Below the pieces are notes generated by a model, which was given only the letters and a program-made list of their open reading frames with translations, made no database searches and was not told where the DNA came from. DNA of 14,732 nucleotides from JAALKW01 sp033791145. GTDB lineage: Bacteria; Pseudomonadota; Gammaproteobacteria; Legionellales; Legionellaceae. Positions 1 to 7,158 of the stretch are shown piece after piece (the first letter of the stretch is position 1; every line of letters begins with the position of its first letter). The DNA lies in NCBI GenBank assembly GCA_033791145.1, contig JASJHH010000138.1, positions 1 through 14,732 of the forward strand. The letters are read 5' to 3'. The position numbers and the translations under genes are program-made.

Positions 1-2
1 TC

Positions 3-3000
3 ACAGAGCAATTGGATGAGATGCGAGAAGGTGTAGCAACAAATTATTCTGCTTTACCTGTATTAATCAATCAGATAATAACAAAACGAACATTAGAAGG
101 ATTTAATCAAATTTTCGTGCGCAATGAAATTGAAAAATCCACAGAAAACCTACTTGACAAATTTTCAATGTTTATTCAAAAAATTAAGCCATTAACCGCA
201 GTTCAAGATTTAAATTTAAATACCCTCATGCTTCAAGAAACACTGGCGACCTTGGTTTTAAATTCGGCATCGGTAGATATAAAATCCGTGGATGCCTATC
301 AAAAAAATATAACTCATTTAATTGCGTTGTTGAATCAAGCGGCAACAGCGCATCCGCAAATAAATCACTATTTGCTTGACTGTTTGAATCATATACCTGA
401 TAAAAACTCCGATAAATACCTGAAACATGTGCTCGATTTTGGTGAAAATATAGCGCTGCTAAGTGACATTCTAAAACCAGGCGACAGTGAGCTATTGAAA
501 GAAAACATGTTTGTTATTTATTCATTGCTGGCTAACTATCATGAACGCCCTGCTGAATTAAGTCTGCTGGTTTCTCAAGTTCGCCTTATGCCAGAAGAAC
601 AACACCCTCTTATGATGAGATTTTTGAGTCGCTTGATTGATAATAACCAATCAATTATTGGTTTTGAGGCGCTCATCCAACAGCTTATCACTGATAAGAA
701 AAAACTTAATCTGTTCACAACGATGTGCAAAACCCCGCCCTATCCAAATGTTGAAACACTATCTGAATGGTTTGAATCTGATAAATTTAAAGAGAAATAT
801 GCCGAATTCAACTTAAAACCCTACGGCGATAGACGCTTAGACTACGCTTTTAAATCTGAGCAATATAAACAACAACAGAAGCAATTTTTTGGTGTGAAAG
901 ATATTTTTACCGACACCATAGGCAAAACACTTGATACACAATTAAGTGAGAATCGCACAAAATCAATTCAACAACTAACAGAAGCGTATCATGCGATTCG
1001 TCAAGAAACGCCTTTGAGTGATGCGAACAAACTAAAAATAGTCTGTCTGTGTGTCGAAATGTTAGCAAGAACAACATCCCAACTGAGTCATGAAAAACCG
1101 GCTAAACGCATTAGCCAAGAGTTAAATACGACGCAAGTCATGGCTCTTTATGCAAAAGTAATTAACCCAAGTAATCGATTGATTAGCCAAATAGATACCG
1201 GCGAGGGAAAATCTCGTATCATGATGGTTCTAGCTGCCTGTCAAGCCGCCCAAGGAAAGACAGTCGACTTTTTAACCAGCGATATGCAACTGGCAGAGCG
1301 CGATTATTTATCTTATAAGCAATTTTTTACATCACTAAGTATTCCAACCAGTTTGATTTCTTTAAATACACCTTCCCAGCTATACCAAAAAGGCGGCGTA
1401 AATTTTACAGATAACAGCCAGCTGCTGTTATTGCGAAATCGAAGCGATATCACACGACGTCCATTTTCGTATTTAGATGAACGTAAGAATATGCGATGTC
1501 TCTTGCTGGATGAAGTTGATAAATTCATCCATGACAAAAGTAAAGATTCCTGCAATTATGCCGCTCAATCAAAACAACTTGCGGCTTATGTCTGGGTTTA
1601 TCCGAACCTTGTTAAGTTCATAGAAAGCTTGTCGTTAGCGCCTGATGCGCCATTTGATCCAAATTTACATGTTGATGATTTTCTTGAATACGTCAATAAA
1701 AATGTTTTAAATCGCATGCATAAAGCGAGTTTGGCCCAATTGACGGAAAACAATCCAGCGCAAATCAAGACTTGGTTGCGTTCAGCGCATACAGCGCTGC
1801 GCATGGAAGCAGATAAACATTACATTATGACGGAACCTGATAGAGATAAATTGTATCTTCTACGAGACAGTGAGGGGAATGCACGCTATTCACGTAAAAT
1901 ATTCGTTCTCGATAATGGGCGTCCTGTTGAGGGTAGTTCATTTTCTGACGGCGTACATCAATGTCTCTGTGCTAAAGAAAACATAGCGTTTAATAAACTC
2001 AATAATAATAATAATAATAAACGTGATGCTTTTATTATTATGCCCGAAAATGAAACGCAACGCGCATCATTTCCGGTGACTTTCATGGCAAGTTATGATG
2101 AGGGTTTCATCTATGGCGTAAGTGGTACACCACGAAGTGCCGCACCGTTAAGTAACCTTGATGAAATTAATTATGAAAAATATACCTATTTAACGATGCC
2201 ACGTGAGAAACCATTAATTCGAGATGATAAAAACGTTTGGTTAGCCAAAGACGAGGCGCAACAAATCACTTTTTTAAAGCGCGCCATGATTAAAAAACTG
2301 ATGTCTGGTTGCCCTATTTTATTAATTTGTAAAGATGATCAACAGAGCTTACGGTTGCACAGCGCATTAGAAAAAGATCTGGAATTTATGGAAGCAGTTA
2401 AAGAACTTCAGCTTCAACGCGTTCATGGATTGACGAGTAAACAGGATGAAATTAAAGCCATTCAACAGGCAGGAAAACCCAATTTCGTGACTATATCAAC
2501 GGCGGGAATGATGGGTCGTGGCGTTGATATTAATTCTGATAATTTACTGGTCTTAGCCGCTTACGTGCCCACTGAGGAAGATGAAATACAAATAAAAGGA
2601 CGTCCTGCACGGTTTGGTAAACCAGGCGAGTATCGGATGATACCCAATATGTCTGATCCAGATTATCCACTAAATGGCCCTACTTATAATGTGCACAATG
2701 AAGTTGTTAAATCACAAAAACAACGACAAAGCACGGCAGCTTTTCAGAAAGAAGTGAGCTCTCTTTATGCATTTTTTCTAGAAGACATTACGAAGCAATT
2801 TTTAGAGGATTCCGAGAGATGCTCGAATGAAGATCGCGTTGACCAGTTGAAGAAATGGCAATTATTTTTAGGTAAGATGCAAAAAGATTGGGAACCTCAT
2901 CGACAAGCATTATTAGACGCGGTTGATCAGGAAGATCAAACGAAATTTTCAGAAACGTTTAATGCGTTTACTGAAAAATGGGTGTCCGCTGTACCTGTTC

Positions 3001-3473
3001 AACTCGTGAAGACTGATACTAAAAAACAAACCGAAGACATCACTAAAGTGTATCTCGCAATCATGGCTCAGCAACGGTTTTTTACGCCACAACGACAGCC
3101 AATCAAGGTTCAACGTGATTATGATCCATCTGATGATGGTCAGGCGCGAGTGTATTCAACCTTGTTTCCAAAAACACGGGCTACGTTGCGCGGAGAGCGA
3201 CGCTTGTTTGCTGATTACTATGCATGGCGGGAAGGACGCGGTTATTTATTTGCGGACTTAAGGGCTGTATTAAATGGCGAGCGAACACTTTTTGCCAACT
3301 TATATGCAACCATTACGCGTTGGATTTCTGAGTGGAGTGAATGGTTAAATGCGAAAAAAGCATCTCATGATGATGGAACAATGAAAGCTCCACAGACGCC
3401 ATCAGAGGGCGATCTTGGTGTCGGCAGCATTCCTGTATCTGCTGGAGCTAATGGATCAATGGGGTCGGGTTAA
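3..3473 (+). CDS. SecA-like DEAD-motor ATPase, 5' partial
   Basis: The frame is open at the left edge, so the true start lies outside; residues below count from the TTG at 12. The motor core of SecA is seen in order: Walker A TGEGKS (396-401), DEVD (500-503), the SDGVHQ signature of the preprotein-binding linker (645-650), SGTPRS (704-709), GRGVD (835-839) and KGRPARFG (862-869), equivalent to GRxGRxG of SecA. ATP hydrolysis is therefore probable. It differs from housekeeping SecA: about 390 helical residues precede Walker A (about 100 in SecA), the C-terminal zinc motif is absent, and the end carries three 14-residue repeats followed by a Ser/Gly-rich tail. A six-Asn run sits at 664-669. I infer a divergent SecA paralogue, possibly an effector or specialised motor, not the general translocase. 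The motor call is strong; the role is unknown. Confidence 0.88.
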   Translation, partial: TEQLDEMREGVATNYSALPVLINQIITKRTLEGFNQIFVRNEIEKSTENLLDKFSMFIQKIKPLTAVQDLNLNTLMLQETLATLVLNSASVDIKSVDAYQKNITHLIALLNQAATAHPQINHYLLDCLNHIPDKNSDKYLKHVLDFGENIALLSDILKPGDSELLKENMFVIYSLLANYHERPAELSLLVSQVRLMPEEQHPLMMRFLSRLIDNNQSIIGFEALIQQLITDKKKLNLFTTMCKTPPYPNVETLSEWFESDKFKEKYAEFNLKPYGDRRLDYAFKSEQYKQQQKQFFGVKDIFTDTIGKTLDTQLSENRTKSIQQLTEAYHAIRQETPLSDANKLKIVCLCVEMLARTTSQLSHEKPAKRISQELNTTQVMALYAKVINPSNRLISQIDTGEGKSRIMMVLAACQAAQGKTVDFLTSDMQLAERDYLSYKQFFTSLSIPTSLISLNTPSQLYQKGGVNFTDNSQLLLLRNRSDITRRPFSYLDERKNMRCLLLDEVDKFIHDKSKDSCNYAAQSKQLAAYVWVYPNLVKFIESLSLAPDAPFDPNLHVDDFLEYVNKNVLNRMHKASLAQLTENNPAQIKTWLRSAHTALRMEADKHYIMTEPDRDKLYLLRDSEGNARYSRKIFVLDNGRPVEGSSFSDGVHQCLCAKENIAFNKLNNNNNNKRDAFIIMPENETQRASFPVTFMASYDEGFIYGVSGTPRSAAPLSNLDEINYEKYTYLTMPREKPLIRDDKNVWLAKDEAQQITFLKRAMIKKLMSGCPILLICKDDQQSLRLHSALEKDLEFMEAVKELQLQRVHGLTSKQDEIKAIQQAGKPNFVTISTAGMMGRGVDINSDNLLVLAAYVPTEEDEIQIKGRPARFGKPGEYRMIPNMSDPDYPLNGPTYNVHNEVVKSQKQRQSTAAFQKEVSSLYAFFLEDITKQFLEDSERCSNEDRVDQLKKWQLFLGKMQKDWEPHRQALLDAVDQEDQTKFSETFNAFTEKWVSAVPVQLVKTDTKKQTEDITKVYLAIMAQQRFFTPQRQPIKVQRDYDPSDDGQARVYSTLFPKTRATLRGERRLFADYYAWREGRGYLFADLRAVLNGERTLFANLYATITRWISEWSEWLNAKKASHDDGTMKAPQTPSEGDLGVGSIPVSAGANGSMGSG
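2001..2018 (+). repeat. (AAT)6 microsatellite coding for six Asn
   Basis: Six uninterrupted AAT codons lie inside the SecA-like gene, shortly after the SDGVHQ motif and before the SGTPRS motif. The unit is three bases, so length change by slippage would add or remove Asn without breaking the frame. Confidence 0.9.
3192..3317 (+). repeat. Three 42-base repeats coding 14-residue units
   Basis: Near the 3' end of the SecA-like gene three consecutive 14-residue units begin at 3192, 3234 and 3276. They read GERRLFADYYAWRE, GRGYLFADLRAVLN and GERTLFANLYATIT, with the common pattern G-x-x-x-LFA-(D/N)-x-x-A. The DNA of the copies has diverged, so the duplication is old or the protein pattern is under selection. 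Confidence 0.85.
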
Positions 3474-3490
3474 TTTGATTTTCCCGATTT

Positions 3491-3533
3491 CCGTCTTTGC
3501 GAGGAGGGCGTCAGCCCGACGTGGGAATGACAG
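3491..3533. repeat. Dispersed palindromic intergenic repeat, copy 1
   Basis: The stretch beginning CCGTCTTTGCGAGGA matches the start of the stretch at 5436 over 15 bases. It then departs into a short hairpin (CGTC-AGCCC-GACG) and ends GTGGGAATGACAG, which resembles the other repeat family seen at 5637-5658. It looks like a hybrid of two families of small dispersed repeats of the kind common between genes in many proteobacteria. Confidence 0.6.
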
Positions 3534-3680
3534 ATTCATTGCATTTAGAACTTATTGCTTTCACCCAGACAAACTCATCTCTTCCAAAGCAGGATGCAGG
3601 ATAATCCCTCCAGATGAGTCATCTATAACACAGGTTCAAAACACACATAAAGCCTGGCTTTAAACACCCTACTCACAGGT

Positions 3681-3703
3681 TTATCCACGGATAATGTGGA
3701 TAA
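3681..3703. promoter_or_regulatory. Inverted pair of DnaA-box-like 9-mers
   Basis: TTATCCACG at 3681-3689 and TGTGGATAA at 3695-3703 form an inverted repeat with perfect 8-base arms. The right arm read on the minus strand is the consensus DnaA box TTATCCACA; the left differs at the last base. It lies between the SecA-like and GNAT genes. It could bind DnaA, or be a chance palindrome or hairpin. Confidence 0.4.
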
Positions 3704-3792
3704 GTCGCTACCCGGTTCGGCAATAATGAGCTTAAGACGCATGAGAAAGCTCGCCGGATGGCGATAATGACTTTATGGACAGAGCAATTAAA

Positions 3793-3821
3793 TTGACTTA
3801 AACACGATCTTACTGTATAAG
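3793..3821 (+). promoter_or_regulatory. Sigma-70 promoter for the GNAT gene
   Basis: TTGACT (3793-3798) and TATAAG (3816-3821) are separated by 17 bases, each one mismatch from consensus. The -10 box ends 33 bases before the ATG at 3855. Confidence 0.7.
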
Positions 3822-3854
3822 TTAAGACCTATTTTGTTTTCATAGGAACTTTTA

Positions 3855-4631
3855 ATGCCTATTGATTTTCATGCACTTGCATCTAATACCTCTATTGACT
3901 ACGTTGATAACTCATATGGCGTCAAACTCACTATTTCAACACCACGATTAACTATTCGTTCTATTACATCCGATGATATTTCTTTTTATCAATCCTTGTG
4001 GGCAGACAAAGCAATAATGGAGAAATTCGCGGATGGTCAGCCAAAACTTTTTTCAGGTTCCACGGATGAAAAAGAAGAAAAATTCCGCGCGGGACAACCT
4101 TATGACTACGCTGAATGGCGTATTGGTGGGTGGTTGGGAAGACTTCGTGATGGGGATATTTGGTCAGGATTAACGATTCTGAATAGCGAAGAAGAAAAAA
4201 TAGGACATATTATTATTGGCGGTGGCGAACTAGCTTATTTTTTGATACCAACCGAATGGAATAAAGGCTATGCAAGTGAAGCTGCTGCTGCATTAACTCG
4301 GATAGCAGTGCCTATACTTATGACGCAATATGGCGTAACTCCCCCTCAAAAAATAGCTGCAACAGTCCGTGAAGACCATAAACGCTCACAAAGTGTTTTA
4401 CATAATGCTGGTTTAACTCTCGGGGATGAATTGAACATCAAAGAATTTAATGGGCAAAGCTTCGAAAGGTATATAGCAGAAGTTTCAACGAATTTTTTAA
4501 TGAATCAATATGAGGCATGGAAAAAAAGTGTAGCAATAATCATCCCAATGACTCGCCTCAACGACATGTTTTTTAAGCACAAAACTTCCAGTGCTGCCGA
4601 AGAAGACGCTTCGCAGTCGTTGTTTATTTGA
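3855..4631 (+). CDS. GNAT-family N-acetyltransferase, RimJ/RimL-like
   Basis: The 258-residue protein has the GNAT_3 layout: a first strand with TPRLTIRSITSDD (29-41), a core strand with a following ELAYFLIPTEWNKGYASEAA segment (125-144) that holds the acetyl-CoA pyrophosphate-binding loop, and the late KIAATVREDHKRSQSVLHNAG region (166-186) typical of RimJ/RimL relatives, where Asn or its substitute orients the substrate. The family transfers acetyl from acetyl-CoA to an amine of a protein N-terminus or small molecule. The start is set by AGGAA at 3844-3848, six bases before the ATG. A C-terminal extension of about 45 residues ends in an acidic stretch (AAEEDASQSLFI), longer than the usual domain. 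The substrate is unknown. The gene is a single unit, convergent with the broken gene after it, 19 bases away. Confidence 0.85.
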   Translation: MPIDFHALASNTSIDYVDNSYGVKLTISTPRLTIRSITSDDISFYQSLWADKAIMEKFADGQPKLFSGSTDEKEEKFRAGQPYDYAEWRIGGWLGRLRDGDIWSGLTILNSEEEKIGHIIIGGGELAYFLIPTEWNKGYASEAAAALTRIAVPILMTQYGVTPPQKIAATVREDHKRSQSVLHNAGLTLGDELNIKEFNGQSFERYIAEVSTNFLMNQYEAWKKSVAIIIPMTRLNDMFFKHKTSSAAEEDASQSLFI

Positions 4632-4650
4632 AGCGAACGGCCGTGTGCCC

Positions 4651-5387
4651 CTAGTTTTGAGCCTTATGCTGTAGGTTTAAGTGTGCTCGCTGTAATTTAC
4701 CTTGAATATTGGGTTGTCCGGCGTGTAACATATCCCGGACCCGATAAATATCCTTAATACCTACCACCTGGCAGATCACGGCTGAATCATCGCAAGCAAT
4801 ACCAGTTAGAGCCCAAAATGTATTCACCTCAGCAATGGCCTTATGCGTCCAATTTTGGCCTCTATCATGCGTAATATAAGCGTCTGCTGTCGCATCTTCT
4901 TCTCCTGAAGGTGCATGAATGGCAACACAGGTGTCACCCGTTTTATCGCAATCTAATAAACTCAAAGATTCATACAGTGTCCCGTCAGTGTTATCAACAT
5001 GACCTGTTTTTTCCCAAACCATCCCTGAATTCTCGGTTGTGTACACATCCGTCTGTGCATTTAATACATGTTCTTGTTTAACCAAGCGATAACGCAGTGC
5101 CATACACTTTAAACCCGAGGCATCACAATAGAGTCCAGAAATACCACCCATATCGACTGCTTCTATTTGTTTATCCGCTGCTTCTAACGCATACGGCGTA
5201 CTCCATGTCGCGCCACCGTCTTCTGTCTGGTGCACAATGGTATAAAACGATTCATCCACTCTTTTAGGTCCTGCAACCAAACATTGCTGTCCCGATGCAT
5301 CACAATGCACTGTCATAGCGAGTTCTTTTAACCCGAAAAAAAACGTATCAGCCCCTTCCCAAGCATCTATGAGAACATCATAAATAC
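4651..5387 (-). pseudogene. 3' part of an Asp-box (BNR) repeat protein gene broken by an insertion
   Basis: Open from the insertion junction except for stops only inside the inserted element; an ATG at 5316 could give a 221-residue fragment, but has only a weak ribosome site. Counting from that Met, three Asp boxes are seen (TEDGGATW 31-38, TENSGMVW 94-101, THDRGQNW 149-156) and four CX6C pairs (Cys 5/12, 64/71, 123/130, 175/182), three of them of the form CD-x-(S/T)-G-x-x-C. The repeat period is about 52-59 residues. Asp-box repeats build beta-propellers in sialidases and Ycf48-like proteins; the Cys pairs suggest a disulfide-rich exported protein. No catalytic sialidase residues are recognisable. 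The broken 5' half lies at 5823-6061. Confidence 0.75.
5381..5387. repeat. Target-site duplication, left copy (TAAATAC)
   Basis: TAAATAC directly abuts the left end of the inserted element and is repeated at 5823-5829 directly after its right end. An 8-base duplication TAAATACC is an equally consistent reading, because the first base of the element is C. Confidence 0.8.
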
Positions 5388-5435
5388 CTCACCTTACGCA
5401 CGGTCCTTGCCTCATATCTAAAATTCCACCGATCT

Positions 5436-5472
5436 CCGTCTTTGCGAGGAGCGCAGCGACGTGGCAATCCAG
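5436..5472. repeat. Dispersed palindromic repeat, copy 2
   Basis: CCGTCTTTGCGAGGAGCGCAGC and the following GACGTGGCAATCCAG form a unit of a kind widely found between genes of proteobacteria. It shares its first 15 bases with 3491-3505. It sits inside the MITE-like element, so it is either part of that element or a secondary insertion into it. Confidence 0.65.
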
Positions 5473-5564
5473 CGACCTTTAGGCGTGTATCTAAGAGATT
5501 GAAATAACGCATTGACTCTTGCCTTGCAGCTCAAATTCATTAAAATTTTCATTCTGTTTATCTG

Positions 5565-5636
5565 TCATACCCACTGAAGCTGTCATTCCCACTGAAGCTG
5601 TCATTCCCACTGAAGCTGTCATTCCCACTGAAGCTG
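5565..5636. repeat. Four 18-base tandem repeats (TCATTCCCACTGAAGCTG)
   Basis: Four head-to-tail copies begin at 5565, 5583, 5601 and 5619; the first differs by one base (TCATACCC). They are followed by TCATTCCCGCGCAGGCGGGA. The other arm of the surrounding inverted repeat (5751-5793) contains only one unit, so the array grew by three units in the left arm only. This is not a CRISPR array: there are no spacers. Confidence 0.92.
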
Positions 5637-5750
5637 TCATTCCCGCGCAGGCGGGAAACCATTCATCAAAGCAAACCAATCAATCAATTAAGCCACTGAG
5701 AGTTACTTTGTTCAATCAAGTTATTCTTCATTCGAGTCAAACGAAAAATA

Positions 5751-5793
5751 GTTTCCCGCCTGCGCGGGAATGACAGCTTCAGTGGGTATGACA
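5751..5793. repeat. 43-base inverted repeat arm matching 5563-5582 plus 5637-5659
   Basis: The reverse complement of this stretch equals 5563-5582 joined directly to 5637-5659, i.e. the left arm without its three additional 18-base units. Each arm carries a short internal palindrome around CCCGC and GCGGG. The two arms could fold into a long hairpin in RNA or single-stranded DNA. Confidence 0.85.
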
Positions 5794-5822
5794 AACAAGC
5801 AGGGGGCTGTGCGTAAGGTGAG

Positions 5823-6061
5823 TAAATACCATGACTTAAGAGATGAGGCTCACCCCAGGTCTCGCCACCATCTTTTGTTCTATATACTTTATTTTCCATA
5901 GAGAAAGATTCTGGCTCTTCACTTAATTGTTTAAGTTTAAATTTAACTTCAAACCCAACCCCAAGACAAGATTTGGCTGTCGCATCGTGCGTGGCATCAA
6001 AAATAAGCTCAAAATCTATAACAAATGACTTTGTTGACAGTGCCAGGCATATGGTGCAATG
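5823..6061 (-). pseudogene. 5' part of the broken Asp-box repeat protein gene
   Basis: A frame open from a TGA at 6062-6064 runs down to the insertion. It contains one Asp box, TKDGGETW, preceded by a Cys-containing strand (AKSCLGVGF) that matches the layout of the downstream repeats, with the first Cys of the pair missing. An ATG at 5899 would start only just before the Asp box. No signal peptide or good start lies at the upstream end, so the true 5' end appears to be lost too. Joined to 5380 across the insertion it reads through LLSHGIY into DVLIDAWEGADTFF without a frame change. Confidence 0.65.
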
Positions 6062-6135
6062 TCATGTTTATCTATTAGGCTGGCTCATAGGCGAGCTAAA
6101 AAAAATTGTCATGGATTTTTGAATTTAAGGAAAAA

Positions 6136-7071
6136 ATGAAACAAGTATTCTTACCTCTACTTCTTTCTGTGGCAGCTTCTACCCATGCTGGCACGATTGG
6201 CTCAATTGATGTTGCCGACCCAAAATGGGCTCTGGGCGCTGACTCCTTATACATGCAGCCTAATTTCGGCAATATTAATTATCGTGGTTTACAGCGAACC
6301 TCTGCGCAAGATACGAATCATGCGACACACCCTTTGCCTTATTTATGGGGTTTTAAAGTTTATGGGTCCTATTCTTGGGATGATGCTTCTGATGTTAATC
6401 TAGAATGGTACCGCATTAAAAAATCTATTAGTAAAGACTTTGGTGGATTGCTTTCCGGAGCAGGAGACCCTTTATCGGAAGTGTATGGAGATATTACTCC
6501 CAATTGGAATGCGGTGAATATGGAATTTGGTTACACCTCCATGTTATCAGACAAAAACTCAGCTCGATTTCATGTAGGGCTTGAATACGCTCAGATTTTG
6601 ACAGACGAAAAACGTTACGTGGTTTTAGCTACTGGGGTACCCAATAGCGCTACGATCAATCGATTTTTCAATGGTGTTGGTGCGCGTGTTGGGGCTAATT
6701 TTACCCATCATTTTATAAATAATTTTGATGTGTATGGGAATGTTGCAACGGCTATCTTGGCAGGAAAACACTCTTCAGATACAACTTATGCAGCATTATA
6801 TTCAAATCGTCATGTGAGTGTTTCTGCTATTGTCCCTGAATTAGAAGCCAAGTTAGGTGCTAAATATACTTACTATTCCACGCGTGGTGCGTTAACTTTG
6901 AATGCGGGATGGATGTGGATTAATTATTTCAATTCTACGGTGTTTGATAATTATAATTTGCTTTATGATACGGTCAATACAACCTCTACTGACTTTGCTC
7001 TTCAGGGGTTGTTTTTCGGTTTAAAATGGACGCCTGAGTTCAAATTTCAAACGCAAAATTCGACTAATTAA
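6136..7071 (+). CDS. Legionella-type major outer-membrane beta-barrel protein
   Basis: The 311-residue protein begins with a clear signal peptide, MKQVFLPLLLSVAASTHA, with probable cleavage after Ala18 to give a mature GTIG start. The rest is beta-rich and aromatic, with alternating strands such as FHVGLEYAQIL and LTLNAGWMWINYF, and a late FALQGLFFGLKW motif typical of the Legionella major outer-membrane protein family (Pfam PF05150). These are outer-membrane porin-like barrels. The start at 6136 is chosen over an in-frame ATG at 6106 because TAAGGA lies just upstream and the signal peptide begins there. The protein continues about 11 residues past the last aromatic residues instead of ending in Phe. 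A TTGACA at 6034-6039 may be a -35 box, but no good -10 follows. Convergent with the decayed DUF924 gene. Confidence 0.85.
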   Translation: MKQVFLPLLLSVAASTHAGTIGSIDVADPKWALGADSLYMQPNFGNINYRGLQRTSAQDTNHATHPLPYLWGFKVYGSYSWDDASDVNLEWYRIKKSISKDFGGLLSGAGDPLSEVYGDITPNWNAVNMEFGYTSMLSDKNSARFHVGLEYAQILTDEKRYVVLATGVPNSATINRFFNGVGARVGANFTHHFINNFDVYGNVATAILAGKHSSDTTYAALYSNRHVSVSAIVPELEAKLGAKYTYYSTRGALTLNAGWMWINYFNSTVFDNYNLLYDTVNTTSTDFALQGLFFGLKWTPEFKFQTQNSTN

Positions 7072-7089
7072 TTAAGAATATATAGGTAA

Positions 7090-7158
7090 GGGGTTTTGTT
7101 GCAGCACTAGCCAAAAGTAATGACTCATGTATGAGGCTCTGTAGCTATCTAAAACCCC
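7090..7158. terminator. Inverted repeat between convergent genes, possible two-way terminator
   Basis: GGGGTTTT (7090-7097) and AAAACCCC (7151-7158) are perfect 8-base inverted arms with a smaller CTCAT-GT-ATGAG palindrome between them. The repeat lies between the stops of the outer-membrane gene (+) and the DUF924 remnant (-). The right arm overlaps the stop codon of the latter. The loop is long and no clear U-tract follows the full stem, so termination is only plausible. Confidence 0.35.

Larger units (their letters stand above)
5388..5822. mobile_element. 435-base non-autonomous MITE-like element
   Basis: The element is bounded by perfect 14-base inverted ends, CTCACCTTACGCAC at 5388-5401 and GTGCGTAAGGTGAG at 5809-5822, and flanked by a 7- or 8-base target duplication. 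It codes for no transposase; frames inside it are translations of repeats. Inside are a small dispersed palindromic repeat (5436-5472), an 18-base tandem array (5565-5636), and a 43-base sequence present in inverted form on both sides of a central stretch. A transposase acting in trans would be needed for movement. It lies in an Asp-box protein gene, and its removal with one duplication copy restores the frame. The parent transposon is not identified. Confidence 0.8.

Noticed and set aside
3415..3663. 82-codon frame overlapping the end of the SecA-like gene
   Set aside because: It crosses a dispersed repeat, has no ribosome site or domain, and overlaps a well supported gene in another frame.
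5565..5636. Possible CRISPR array
   Set aside because: The 18-base units are directly adjacent with no spacers, and no cas genes are present.
5491..5773. Frames on both strands giving repeated VIPTEA- or SVGMTA-like units
   Set aside because: They are translations of the 18-base non-coding tandem array inside the inserted element.
6034..6062. Promoter with TTGACA for the barrel gene
   Set aside because: A perfect -35 is present but no acceptable -10 lies 16-18 bases downstream.
6106..6135. Upstream ATG of the Legionella-type barrel at 6106
   Set aside because: It would put ten residues ahead of a standard signal peptide; the ATG at 6136 has TAAGGA directly upstream.
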